Origin: Limnohabitans sp. Rim28
GTDB lineage: Bacteria > Pseudomonadota > Gammaproteobacteria > Burkholderiales > Burkholderiaceae_C
NCBI RefSeq assembly: GCF_000293865.2
Contig: NZ_ALKN02000001.1
Location: 248,001-312,000 of the forward strand
Length of the DNA stretch: 64,000 bases
Direction: 5' to 3'
The position numbers and the translations under genes are program-made. The stretch's first letter is position 1; the number at the start of each line of letters is the position of its first letter. The notes beneath the pieces are model-generated. The model ran no database searches. It saw only the letters and a list, made by a program, of their open reading frames with translations, and had not been told where the DNA came from. Positions 1 to 8,225 of the stretch are shown here, one piece after another.

Positions 1-948
1 GCTTCATCGCTCAGCACCCAATGGCAAGCCTCGGGCGCGCAGACCTTGGCGCAACAACAAGCCCTCTGCGACACCTTGGCTCGAACAGCACAAGAACTGA
101 CAACCCACACGCAAACGCAAGCCACTCAGACCTTGGCCGAAATTACCCGCCTGATGGGCAGCAGCGAAGCCCTCGTTCGGCAGCGCATCGACTCAGAAGC
201 CACTTGGACCGCCCAACATGCCGCGCGTGCGCAAGAACTGTCTGTGGTTTTGCGCCAAGAACTGGGGGCACTGCGCGATCAAGAAGCCCAGCGCGGCGAT
301 GCCGCAGTCGCGCGCCTGGCCGATCTGCAAACGGCCTTGACACATCACTTGGGCACCTTGGGCACAGCCCTGGAAGACCCCATCAACCGCTTGATTGAGA
401 CCGCATCACAAGCCCCCAAAGCTGCAGCCGAAGTCATTGGCCAGTTGCGCCAGGAAATTTCAGTGAGCGTGGCACGCGACAACGCGCTGCTGGAGGAGCG
501 CACCCGAATCTTGGCCACGCTCAGCACCTTGCTGGACGCGATCAACCATGCCTCCACAGAGCAGCGCGGTGTGATCGAAGCGCTGGTGACCTCAAGCCAG
601 GCCACGCTGGACGAAGCCAGCGGCAAGTTCCAAGACCATGTGACTGCCGAGACCGACAAGCTCGGTGGCATCGCCGCGCAGGTCACGGCCAGTGCGGTGG
701 ATGTGGCGAGCCTGGGTGAAACCTTTGGCTTCGCTGTGCGCGCCTTCAGCGAAACCAACGACAAACTCATGGCCCACTTGCAACGCATCGAAGCGGCGAT
801 GAACAAGTCGATGACACGCAGCGACGAACAACTGGCTTACTACGTGGCGCAGGCTAGGGAAATTGTGGACTTGAGCATTGGCAGCCAAAAGGATGTGCTC
901 GAAGCGCTCCAGCGGCGCACCGACTTGGCCACGCAAGGGGCCGTCTGA
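1..948 (+). CDS. DUF802-type coiled-coil protein, C-terminal part (5' truncated by window)
   Basis: The frame is open from the first base, so the gene begins upstream of the window and only about 315 C-terminal residues are visible. They are rich in Ala, Gln, Glu and Leu with heptad-like spacing, as in a long cytoplasmic coiled coil, and no membrane segment or catalytic motif is visible. The composition and the following OmpA-like and DUF2894 genes match the DUF802 family of Burkholderiales. I recall, but cannot see here, that members of this family carry an N-terminal MotA/ExbB-like membrane domain. The stop codon overlaps the next start (ATGA), which indicates translational coupling. The most likely role is the long-tailed partner of the MotB-like protein next door. 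The function itself is not established. Confidence 0.7.
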   Translation, partial: ASSLSTQWQASGAQTLAQQQALCDTLARTAQELTTHTQTQATQTLAEITRLMGSSEALVRQRIDSEATWTAQHAARAQELSVVLRQELGALRDQEAQRGDAAVARLADLQTALTHHLGTLGTALEDPINRLIETASQAPKAAAEVIGQLRQEISVSVARDNALLEERTRILATLSTLLDAINHASTEQRGVIEALVTSSQATLDEASGKFQDHVTAETDKLGGIAAQVTASAVDVASLGETFGFAVRAFSETNDKLMAHLQRIEAAMNKSMTRSDEQLAYYVAQAREIVDLSIGSQKDVLEALQRRTDLATQGAV

Positions 949-1598
949 TGCTGGAGAACGATGCCGACGTCGATTCCACGTCACCCACCTGGATGTCATT
1001 TGCAGACCTGATGACCGGTTTGCTGGGGGCCTTTGTCTTGCTGTTGGTCGGCGTGATGGCTGCACAGTTGGACATGGCCTCCAAATTGGAAGACGAGGTG
1101 CAAAAACGCCAAGTGGCTGAACAAAAACGCTTGTCGCTGGAGCAAGCGCTGGCCATTCCTTTGGCCAGCGGGCGCATCACTTTGAACAACGGGCGCATCG
1201 GCATCAGTGGCAAACTCTTGTTCGAGCTCAACTCAGACAAGCTCGAGCCCGAAGGTCGCCAACTGCTCAAAAGTTTGGTGGTGCCATTGCGCAGTTATCT
1301 GCAGTCACGCGATGAGATGCTGATGGTCAGTGGCTTCACCGACGACAAAGCCATCGGACAACGCAACCGCCAATTTGAGGACAACTGGGAGCTTTCAGCC
1401 CAACGTGCCCTCACAGTGACCCGAACTTTGATTGAGGAAGGCATGCCATCCTCGGCCCTGTTCGCCGCCGCATTCGGGCAAGAGCAACCGCTGGTGGCCA
1501 ACACCAACGACCAGGCCCGGGCCCAAAACCGCCGGGTCGAGATGGCACCCGTCCCCAAAGCGGCCAAGGCCGCTCAAGCGGTGACAGCGACGCAATGA
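948..1598 (+). CDS. MotB/OmpA-like membrane protein
   Basis: This 216-residue protein has one N-terminal membrane segment (about residues 17-40), beginning SFADLMTG with Asp20 at the membrane entry, as in the proton-carrying plug of MotB/ZorB-type stator proteins. A short coiled linker (42-68) follows. The C-terminal OmpA-like peptidoglycan-binding domain (about 85-200) contains LFELNSDKLEPEG and the NRRVE motif near residue 194. The protein therefore should span the inner membrane and hold peptidoglycan in the periplasm. It overlaps both neighbours by four bases, so the three genes form one translational unit. It could be a stator subunit of an ion-driven complex together with the DUF802 protein; that partnership is inference from the gene pair. 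Confidence 0.85.
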   Translation: MLENDADVDSTSPTWMSFADLMTGLLGAFVLLLVGVMAAQLDMASKLEDEVQKRQVAEQKRLSLEQALAIPLASGRITLNNGRIGISGKLLFELNSDKLEPEGRQLLKSLVVPLRSYLQSRDEMLMVSGFTDDKAIGQRNRQFEDNWELSAQRALTVTRTLIEEGMPSSALFAAAFGQEQPLVANTNDQARAQNRRVEMAPVPKAAKAAQAVTATQ

Positions 1599-2194
1599 CC
1601 AACGCCACTTCGCCAAGGCCTGCGCTCGCCACCTTGGACCCGGTGGGCTGGCATTACACCGAACAGCTGGCGCAACGCGCCAGCGAGGCCACGGGCCTCA
1701 CGCGCGATTTGTTGTTGGCCAAATTGGAAAAAACCTTGGCCGAGATGAATGCGCGCTGGGATGCCAAGACGCTGAACGGCGAGCCAGACGCAGCACCCCA
1801 TGCCGAAGCCGCTTTACCCTCGCCTTTGGCGCAACTGCTGCAAGAGATGACACCAGCCTCTGTTGAAACACGGCCAAGTCAGCCCAACACTTGGCGCGCC
1901 GAAAGCCCTCGCCTTCAACAGTTTCGCAAGCAACTGGGACAAATCAGTGTGCAAAAACAGGTGTCCCAAGCCATGGCACAAGCCCCGAAAAATGCTGGAC
2001 CCATCAACTCACACATGCTGGTGTTGCGCTCACTGCGTCTGATGCGCGAGGCGTCGCCGGACTACCTGGGCAGGTTCATGGTCTATCTGGACACACTGTT
2101 GTGTCTGGAGGAAGCGGTAACCGCAAAAACAGCCGCCCGAAAAGCATCGGGCACAACGGCAGTCAAGCGACAAGGGCTTCAGAGCCCCAGTTGA
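1595..2194 (+). CDS. DUF2894-family protein
   Basis: A 199-residue soluble, probably mostly helical protein with no signal peptide or membrane segment. The start ATG overlaps the OmpA-like gene's stop. The N-terminal 60 residues are helical and charged, a Pro/Gln-rich linker follows, and the C-terminal half contains the run NSHMLVLRSLRLMREASPDYL (positions about 132-152), the best conserved-looking part. It matches the DUF2894 proteins that accompany DUF802 and OmpA-like genes in Burkholderiales. No enzyme motif is recognisable. Its 3' end overlaps that of the convergent glutaredoxin gene by 16 bases. The function is unknown; an accessory subunit of the membrane complex is the simplest guess. 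Confidence 0.7.
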   Translation: MTNATSPRPALATLDPVGWHYTEQLAQRASEATGLTRDLLLAKLEKTLAEMNARWDAKTLNGEPDAAPHAEAALPSPLAQLLQEMTPASVETRPSQPNTWRAESPRLQQFRKQLGQISVQKQVSQAMAQAPKNAGPINSHMLVLRSLRLMREASPDYLGRFMVYLDTLLCLEEAVTAKTAARKASGTTAVKRQGLQSPS

Positions 2195-2421
2195 ACCAAT
2201 GCGGCCTGCAAACCCGCCAAGCCACCCACGCGCTGGTCGTTGATGAAGATTTGGGGCATTTGGCGGACCGAAGGACCACATTTTTCAAAGAAAGCCATGC
2301 GTTCGGCTTCGCCGTCGATCTTGATTTCTTCGTAAGCCAATGACTTGGTTTTGAGCACCATCTTGGCGGAATCGCATTGGGGGCATGCGGACTTGGAGTA
2401 GACGACGATTTTGAGTTCCAT
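2179..2421 (-). CDS. Glutaredoxin family protein
   Basis: An 80-residue single-domain protein with the thioredoxin/glutaredoxin fold pattern. The strand KIVVYSKSACPQC carries a dithiol CPQC active site at residues 14-17, the cis-proline motif MPQIFIN follows near residue 55, and the glutathione-site segment VGGLAGL near residue 67. It should reduce protein or low-molecular-weight disulfides with glutathione in the cytoplasm. The length is normal for the family. It is monocistronic, convergent with the DUF2894 gene, and has a 16-base 3' overlap. Being closer to GrxA/NrdH-like glutaredoxins than to GrxC is possible; I cannot decide the subfamily by eye. Confidence 0.85.
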   Translation of the reverse strand: MELKIVVYSKSACPQCDSAKMVLKTKSLAYEEIKIDGEAERMAFFEKCGPSVRQMPQIFINDQRVGGLAGLQAALVQLGL

Positions 2422-2458
2422 GCCTGAAATTCTAGCGAAAGATGGTCAAGGGGGCCGT

Positions 2459-3226
2459 TCAGGCCTTGCGCGGCAAAACCACCCACTGGCCATCCAGCGC
2501 ATGGATGCGGATGCGGTGCTCAAACACCGATTCAATGGCCGCATGCGTGGCGGCATCCTGGCCTGCGCCATGGTGAACGACTTGGCCATCACACATGACC
2601 ACGATGTCGTCGGCGTGCAGGGCCATGCCAATCTCGTGCAGCACACTGACCACCGTGGTGCCCTGGGCCAGCAAACAATGCACCTGCTCCAGCCAATCCA
2701 CTTGGTGCGGCGGGTCCAAGTTGGCCAACGGTTCGTCCATCAGCAGGATGGGCGCGTTGCCCGCCATGGCGCGGGCCAACAAAACACGCTGACGCTCCCC
2801 CCCCGATAGCTCACCCAGCGTGCGCTCACGCCAATCCCAAGCCTGAGTGGCTCTCAGCACGGCTTCGACCATTTGCGCATCTTGCGCTTGGGGTGAACCC
2901 CAGCAACTTTGGTGCGGCAAACGCCCGAGCATGGCCACGTCCCAAACCCGCAAGTCCAAACTGCTGGCCTCGCCCTGACCCAACCAGGACAATTGAAGTG
3001 CCCGGAACTGGCGCGTCAAAGAGGCCAAAGGCTGGCCTTGCCAAAACACCTGCCCACTGTGTGGCAACAAACCCGCCATGGCTTTGAGCAGGCTCGATTT
3101 GCCCGCACCGTTGGGGCCCACCACGCAGGTCCAGCGGCCTGTCGCGAGCGCCAAATCAATGTTTTTGAGGACCTGGCGTCCCCCCAAGGTGGCACTCAGT
3201 TGATGGGTTTTCAGCGCGGCCGTCAT
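2459..3226 (-). CDS. btuD: Cobalamin/iron-siderophore ABC transporter ATP-binding protein
   Basis: A 255-residue ATPase of the FepC/BtuD family. Walker A is GPNGAGKSS (37-45), the Q-loop Gln is near residue 84, the signature is LSGGERQ (140-146), Walker B is ILLMDE (160-165) and the H-loop His is near residue 197. It powers vitamin B12 import through the BtuC permease encoded just upstream. The start at 3226 is chosen because its ATG overlaps the permease stop (ATGA) and the nucleotide-binding domain begins there; a longer frame upstream is not protein-like. It is the last gene of the riboswitch-led operon, which supports cobalamin over iron as substrate. Confidence 0.88.
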   Translation of the reverse strand: MTAALKTHQLSATLGGRQVLKNIDLALATGRWTCVVGPNGAGKSSLLKAMAGLLPHSGQVFWQGQPLASLTRQFRALQLSWLGQGEASSLDLRVWDVAMLGRLPHQSCWGSPQAQDAQMVEAVLRATQAWDWRERTLGELSGGERQRVLLARAMAGNAPILLMDEPLANLDPPHQVDWLEQVHCLLAQGTTVVSVLHEIGMALHADDIVVMCDGQVVHHGAGQDAATHAAIESVFEHRIRIHALDGQWVVLPRKA

Positions 3227-4236
3227 GCCCCACCCCCTGTCCTGGCACCGGTGTCGGCATCGCGGTACACCCGCCACAGCAAATAGCCACCGCCCAGCAC
3301 CGCCGTGAGCACGCCTACGGGCAGCTCTTGCGGAGCCAACAAGACACGGGCCATCACATCGGCCAGCACCAACAAAGCACCGCCCATCAGCGCCGACAAC
3401 CACAATCGCCAGGCATGGGTGCAACGAACCAGCGAGCGCACCAAATGCGGCGCCGCCAAACCCACAAACGCCACCAAACCGATGTGCGCCACCGCAGCAC
3501 CTGTGGCCAAAGAAATCACGCCCACCAGCACCATGCGGGCCAAGGGCAGCGGCACACCCAGGCTTTGCGCAGTCGCTTCACCCAAGCTCAGCGCGTCCAA
3601 CACGCGTGCAAATACCCAAGCCAGAGCCATGCACAAGGCCAGCACGCCCGCCAAGGTGGCGCAGGCGGTCCAGCTGACAAAAGCCGTAGAGCCGAGCATG
3701 AAGCCCTGCATGGCCTGCAAAACCTGGGGCTGGAGCATCGACATCAAAGACGTCACCGCCCCCAACACCACACCCACCACCACGCCCGCCAACAACAGGC
3801 GCAGGGTTTGTTGCACACCGCGTGCCAAAACCAGCGTGAGCACCACCGCCAGCACCGCGCCCACAAAGGCAGCCCCCGTGAGGCCCAAGCCGAGCCATGC
3901 GCTCGTGGCCCCAGCGATGCCGCCAAACAGGCTCAGAAAAACGCCCACACCCAGCGATGCGCCCGAAGCGCTGCCCAGCAAATACGGGTCAGCCAGAGGG
4001 TTGCGAAACAGGCCCTGCGCCACAGCCCCGGCCAAGCCCAGCAAGGCGCCGCCCAACCACGCGCCCAAGCTGCGCGGCAAGCGAATGTCCCACACAATTT
4101 GTTGGGCCACCGGATCGGCCGTTGCCACCCACCAGGCCTGCCAGCCTTGGCTGCCTGCGCTTGTGCCCAGCAACACCACAAGCCACCCCAGGGTCAAAAG
4201 GCCCCCAGCCAAAATCGGTGCGCGGGCGGTGGTCAA
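3223..4236 (-). CDS. btuC: Cobalamin/iron-siderophore ABC transporter permease (FecCD/BtuC family)
   Basis: The protein is very hydrophobic with about nine or ten membrane segments and the BtuC/FecD hallmarks DIRLPRSLGAWLGGALLGLAG near its start and a conserved HIGLVAFVGLAAPH segment near its end. It forms the membrane channel for BtuD and the periplasmic BtuF. A TTG at 4236 overlaps the btuF stop (TTGA) and has a GGGG-type ribosome site nearby, giving 337 residues, the family length. A longer form starting at the TTG at 4299 is possible but has a poorly spaced ribosome site and would overlap btuF by 67 bases. The stop overlaps the btuD start. Confidence 0.87.
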   Translation of the reverse strand: MTTARAPILAGGLLTLGWLVVLLGTSAGSQGWQAWWVATADPVAQQIVWDIRLPRSLGAWLGGALLGLAGAVAQGLFRNPLADPYLLGSASGASLGVGVFLSLFGGIAGATSAWLGLGLTGAAFVGAVLAVVLTLVLARGVQQTLRLLLAGVVVGVVLGAVTSLMSMLQPQVLQAMQGFMLGSTAFVSWTACATLAGVLALCMALAWVFARVLDALSLGEATAQSLGVPLPLARMVLVGVISLATGAAVAHIGLVAFVGLAAPHLVRSLVRCTHAWRLWLSALMGGALLVLADVMARVLLAPQELPVGVLTAVLGGGYLLWRVYRDADTGARTGGGA

Positions 4237-5159
4237 CGCAACACCCCGCTGTTGGGGCTCACAAGCGCGTCGGCTTGAGCTGCTGCGCGGTTCAGGCAAC
4301 CCGCCATCAGGCTTGCGCCTTCAGCCATGCGCGGGCCGGCGCGCACCAACATGTCCGACTCTTCGGGGGTGAAGACGCACAAGCGCTGGCCTTGCATGGC
4401 CCGCAAACGGCTCCAGCCTGGGCGTTGCGCCATGCTGGCGCGACTGCTGTCGCCCGCCATGATCACATCAGGCCGCGCTTGCACCACCCATTCGGGGTTG
4501 ACCTGTGGAAACGGACCCATGGAAGCGGGCAAGATGTTGCCCACACCCATGCGCTTGAGCGTCTCTCCCATGAAGGACGATTCACTCGCACCGTAAGGTG
4601 CAGGACTGACCTCGAAATAAACACGCTGTTGGCGAGCAGCGGGGCTGAGCGAGGCGACCGCCGCCTGCACACCCTGTTGAATGTCTTGCCAGACCTTGTC
4701 GCTGTCAGCGGCAGGCACATTCAGCGCTTGCGCCACAGTGCGCCAAACACGCAGCGCATCCGCGTGGTTGCGTGGCTCTAGGCGCAGCACATTCAGTCCC
4801 AAAGCCTGCAAGCGGTCTGCGCCTCGCGTGGAGCCAGCAGCCAAGACCAAATCGGGCTTGAGCGCCACGATGCTCTCGATGTTGGGGTCCAAGCCGCCCC
4901 CGACACGCGGTATGGCTTTGACCGATTCCGGCCAATTGGAATAACGATCGAGACCCACCAATTTGTGACACTGCTGCAAGGCACACACGGTCTCCGTCAG
5001 GGACGGCAACAAGCTGACGATGCGCTGCGGGGCTTGAGCGATCTGCACCTTTTGCTGGCGGTCATCCAGCACGATGACGGCTTGGGCGGGCAGCGCGCAC
5101 CCCCACATGGCCCCCACCAAGGCCAAAGATTGAGCCCAGCTTCGCAAGAGATCAGCCAT
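4233..5159 (-). CDS. btuF: Periplasmic cobalamin-binding protein BtuF-like
   Basis: About 308 residues. The N terminus has a classical signal peptide (hydrophobic core SLALVGAMWGCAL, cleavage after PAQA). The mature part is a class III periplasmic binding fold with the family motif PQRIVSLLPSLTETVCALQ and the segment NIESIVALKPDLVLA. It delivers cobalamin from the periplasm to BtuCD. The start at 5159 is preferred because the signal peptide begins there; a longer in-frame extension lies inside the upstream gene and does not look like protein. It overlaps the preceding gene by eight bases. The partner permease and ATPase follow directly. Confidence 0.87.
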   Translation of the reverse strand: MADLLRSWAQSLALVGAMWGCALPAQAVIVLDDRQQKVQIAQAPQRIVSLLPSLTETVCALQQCHKLVGLDRYSNWPESVKAIPRVGGGLDPNIESIVALKPDLVLAAGSTRGADRLQALGLNVLRLEPRNHADALRVWRTVAQALNVPAADSDKVWQDIQQGVQAAVASLSPAARQQRVYFEVSPAPYGASESSFMGETLKRMGVGNILPASMGPFPQVNPEWVVQARPDVIMAGDSSRASMAQRPGWSRLRAMQGQRLCVFTPEESDMLVRAGPRMAEGASLMAGCLNRAAAQADALVSPNSGVLR

Positions 5160-5955
5160 GCAGCGCTTCCCACTGGCTGAAGATGCGGTGCATCTGCGCC
5201 ACGCCATCCGTGAGAGACGCAGGACCGGGCTGCAAAATATCGGCCGATTTGATTTCAAAAATCTGGCCGGTGCGCACAGCAGGCACGTCTTGCCAGCCTG
5301 GGCGGGCAGCGACTTTTTCAGGCCGAAACTTTTTGCCACACCAAGAGCCGATGATGATGTCGGGCGCACGGTCAATGATGCTTTGACCCTCCGCGATGAT
5401 GCGGTCTTTGCCCAGTGATTGCACAGCCAGTTCGGGGAAAACATCATCACCGCCAGCAATGCCCATCAGCTCGGACACCCAGCGGATGCCACTGATGTGC
5501 GGCTCGTCCCACTCCTCAAAGAACACTTTGGGGCGGCGCTTGAAACCTGCGGCCCGCAGCGCGATGGCATCCAGTTCGGTCCGCATGGCCTGCAAACGCG
5601 CCAAGCCCTGATCGGCCTGCCCCACCATGGCCGCCACTTGGTACAGCATCGAAAAAATCTCGTCCACACTGCGCTGATTGAAGATGGTGACCTGCACACC
5701 GGCCTTGATCAACAAAGAGGCGATATCGGCTTGAAGGTCCGAAAACCCAAAAACACAATCCGGTTTGAGCGCCAAGATCTTGTCGATCTTGGCGCTCAAA
5801 AACGCACTGACCTTGGGCTTTTCCGCGCGGGCACGGCGCGGACGCACCGTGTAGCCGCTGATGCCCACAATGCGCGCCTCTTCACCGAGGAGGTAAAGCC
5901 ACTCCGTGGCCTCTTCGGTCAGGCAGACGATGCGTTGGGGCAATAAAGCGTGCAT
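5152..5955 (-). CDS. Cobalamin-binding-type protein lacking a signal peptide
   Basis: A 267-residue protein of the same BtuF/FhuD binding-protein superfamily (PQRIVCLTEEATEWLYLLG at the start, KIDKILALKPDCVFGFSD near residue 60). It begins directly with the first strand and has no signal peptide, so it should stay in the cytoplasm unless exported with a partner. The start ATG at 5955 lies seven bases after the receptor gene's stop, and no longer in-frame start would add a leader within that space. It sits between the receptor and btuF in the operon. It may bind cobalamin or a corrinoid in the cytoplasm; the role is unproven. Confidence 0.8.
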   Translation of the reverse strand: MHALLPQRIVCLTEEATEWLYLLGEEARIVGISGYTVRPRRARAEKPKVSAFLSAKIDKILALKPDCVFGFSDLQADIASLLIKAGVQVTIFNQRSVDEIFSMLYQVAAMVGQADQGLARLQAMRTELDAIALRAAGFKRRPKVFFEEWDEPHISGIRWVSELMGIAGGDDVFPELAVQSLGKDRIIAEGQSIIDRAPDIIIGSWCGKKFRPEKVAARPGWQDVPAVRTGQIFEIKSADILQPGPASLTDGVAQMHRIFSQWEALHG

Positions 5956-5962
5956 ATCGGTA

Positions 5963-7825
5963 TCAAGGCTTGACGGGCTTCATCTTCCAGCTCAAGCCGA
6001 TCGTGAGAGTGCGGGGCAGCTGGTTGTAACCAAACGCTGTTTGGTAGCGGGCATCTGTGAGGTTCTCAATCCTGCCAAAAGCGGTTAAATCACGGCTCAG
6101 CACATACCTGGCTGTCAGGTCTACCAGCACATTGCTGGGAAGCTCTGGCACCCCTGCAACGTCAGGTCTTGCACCCGTGTAGCGCGCACTGCCTCCGAGC
6201 GTCCACAAGCCCAGCGATTGAGACACAGACACAGAGGCGAGCGTCTTGGCGCGCCGCACCAACTGAAGGCCGGTGGTTTCGTTGATCGGATCTTGCAAAG
6301 ACAGACTGGCGCGCAAGTCGGTCATGTGAAATCGACCGCTGTAACTGGTTTCAAGTCCTTGATTCTTCACTCGACTGACGTTGCCAAATTGCCATGTGTT
6401 GAAGTCGTACAAAAGCAAGTCGCGGGTCCGCGTATCAAACCAAGTGGATCTCAGGCGATGTGGCCCTGCAGCCCACTGCAAACCCAACTCTTGTGTTTCC
6501 GCCGTTTCAGGCCGCAAATTGGGATTGCCGCTGTAAGGGTCAAAAAGGTAACCCAAAGGCGGCACATTGAAAGCGGTCGAATGGCTTGCAATCAATTTCC
6601 ACTGGCGGTTCAAGCTGAAGCCGTAGCCCAAGTACAAAGAATCTTTGTGCGACATGCCCTGCACATGATCACGACGGGCATTGAGTTGCAGGCCGTGCGC
6701 ATTCCGGTTGAAAACAGCACCTCCATAAAGCGCGGACGCCGAGCGCTGGCGAGACAAACCTGAAACACCATCCGTGGACATGTCAATGCCTTGCGACTGG
6801 TGATCAGCCCCCCATGACAACACCCAGGAGTCCAGATCAAATTTGTTGCTCCAGGATGTGATCTGGCTGCGTGTTTCGGCCTCAGTCGCAAAAGGAAAGG
6901 AACCCAGCGTTTGTGTGGTGTTGCGCTCCTTGGCATCGGTATGGCTCAGGCGAGCAGACCAGATGGGGTTCAAACGTCCAGACCAAAAAAATGAGTTGCT
7001 GTCGATTTTGGCCCCCCCCTTGTGAACGTCTTGAGGGGAAGAAAAGCTGCCCGACACATCGTAGTCAAAACGTCCATTGAATTGTGTGGAGCGCAGCCCC
7101 AGCTGATGGTCGTCATTGAGTTTGTAAGACAAGGCCAAGGTGCGATTTTCGTTGGTATAGCCATCCAGATCGGGGTTGGCGTTGGTCGTTTGAGCGATAT
7201 TGGCGGCATTGATACCGCGGGTATCGAGGCGGCTCACAGACACAGAGTACCCAAATCGCCCGACGGAACCCTGAGTGCCCATTTGCCTTCTGCTGGTTCC
7301 CAATGAGCCTTGCTCCGCGGTGGCAAAAACCGTGGGTTCACCCGTGCCTTGGCGGGTAAATACTTGGATCACACCGCCAACCGCACCACTACCGTGGATG
7401 GCAGACACATTGCCTCGCACGATTTCAATTCGGTCCACCTGGTCGAGCATGATGTGTTCGAGGCTGACAGCACCCGTCGTATCCTGCTTCGTCATCGGCA
7501 CCCCATCCACCAACACCAAAACTTGAAGCGAAGCAGCACCCCTTAAAAAGGCAGTGGCTTGCCCTCCGCGACCGCCGGTTTGGGTGAACTGAAAACCGGC
7601 CTCCCTGGACAGCAAGCTGGGCAAATCCATGACTTGGGATTGCTCAATCGCATCACGGCCCAAGACGGTGGTGTGGGGCAAGACATCGGTCAATATTTGC
7701 TCGGTGCGACTGGCTGTCACCACAATCTCAGGCTTGCTGGTTTGTGCCAGAAGTGGCGAACAAAACACGGCCAACGATGAAAGAACGGGCACAACTGAGC
7801 ATGCACGAATGGAACGATTTTTCAT
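5963..7825 (-). CDS. btuB: TonB-dependent outer-membrane receptor, BtuB-like
   Basis: A 620-residue receptor. A signal peptide ends at about SPLLA-QT, a TonB-box-like segment KPEIVVTASR follows, then the plug domain (with LLSREAGFQ, GGRGGQATAFLRG and VDRIEIVRGN within roughly residues 65-140) and a 22-strand-type barrel ending in an aromatic-rich TIGLSWK strand. The length matches BtuB (about 600) rather than larger siderophore receptors. It imports cobalamin across the outer membrane using TonB energy. It is the first gene of the operon and is preceded by a cobalamin riboswitch, which fixes the substrate with good confidence. Confidence 0.9.
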   Translation of the reverse strand: MKNRSIRACSVVPVLSSLAVFCSPLLAQTSKPEIVVTASRTEQILTDVLPHTTVLGRDAIEQSQVMDLPSLLSREAGFQFTQTGGRGGQATAFLRGAASLQVLVLVDGVPMTKQDTTGAVSLEHIMLDQVDRIEIVRGNVSAIHGSGAVGGVIQVFTRQGTGEPTVFATAEQGSLGTSRRQMGTQGSVGRFGYSVSVSRLDTRGINAANIAQTTNANPDLDGYTNENRTLALSYKLNDDHQLGLRSTQFNGRFDYDVSGSFSSPQDVHKGGAKIDSNSFFWSGRLNPIWSARLSHTDAKERNTTQTLGSFPFATEAETRSQITSWSNKFDLDSWVLSWGADHQSQGIDMSTDGVSGLSRQRSASALYGGAVFNRNAHGLQLNARRDHVQGMSHKDSLYLGYGFSLNRQWKLIASHSTAFNVPPLGYLFDPYSGNPNLRPETAETQELGLQWAAGPHRLRSTWFDTRTRDLLLYDFNTWQFGNVSRVKNQGLETSYSGRFHMTDLRASLSLQDPINETTGLQLVRRAKTLASVSVSQSLGLWTLGGSARYTGARPDVAGVPELPSNVLVDLTARYVLSRDLTAFGRIENLTDARYQTAFGYNQLPRTLTIGLSWKMKPVKP

Positions 7826-7904
7826 TGGAAACTAACAAGTCAAATGCCCTCACCGCCTTCCCCGACAGTGCATGGGCTTTACAACCTGTCTTGCGACAGG
7901 TCAC

Positions 7905-8125
7905 CTTGTTGGCCGGTATCCGGGCTGGTAGATGCGACCTTCATCACCTTCCCAACAGCCTGTTTCAGAGCCATCAGTGGTTTGAGATGAAAGCTGGGTT
8001 TTCATTTGACTGAAAACCCGTCTACTTACCGTTGCGGGGGCAGCGCAGGTTAGGTGGGCCGTGGTGGCCTCGCCCTCCTGCTTCCCGTTGAACTGCGGAC
8101 TGTGAACCAGTTCCGCGAGCACCAA
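7905..8125 (-). promoter_or_regulatory. Cobalamin (AdoCbl) riboswitch
   Basis: Reading the minus strand, all hallmark blocks occur in order. AACGGGAA is near 8084-8091, CTGCCCCCGCAACGGT is at about 8028-8043, CCACTG followed by TTGGGAAGG is within about 7947-7983, and the B12 box AGCCCGGATACCGGCC is at 7911-7926. These are the conserved core of the btuB-leader riboswitch class. Immediately downstream is a strong hairpin (ACCTGTC-4-GACAGGT, 7884-7901) without a U-tract, then about 60 bases to the btuB start. That layout suggests control of translation or of an alternative fold rather than simple termination. It should switch off the five-gene uptake operon when cobalamin is plentiful. Confidence 0.93.
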
Positions 8126-8172
8126 CAGTTGTCCATTCTAGGGGCAAAACTGTCGGCAAACCTACAAAGTCA

Positions 8173-8200
8173 TTGAAGCTGGGGGCGCACGTTCTACAAT
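8173..8200 (+). promoter_or_regulatory. Sigma-70 type promoter of the ZapB-like/zapA unit
   Basis: TTGAAG (8173-8178) and TACAAT (8195-8200) are separated by 16 bases, close to the sigma-70 consensus. Transcription would start near 8207, which leaves the ATG at 8226 as the first usable start of the small coiled-coil gene. Confidence 0.6.
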
Positions 8201-8225
8201 GGGTCAATTCTTTCTTCAATTTGCC

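Noticed and set aside
3305..4372. Two long overlapping plus-strand frames opposite btuC
   Set aside because: Low-complexity Ala/Thr/Pro and Gln/His/Arg translations, antisense to a clear permease gene.
7884..7901. Strong hairpin before btuB as an intrinsic terminator
   Set aside because: There is no U-tract after the stem on the minus strand, so it is treated as part of the riboswitch expression region rather than as a terminator.
8199..8225. An earlier start (ATG 8199) for the ZapB-like gene
   Set aside because: It overlaps the promoter -10 element and would lie upstream of the predicted transcript start; the ATG at 8226 is preferred.
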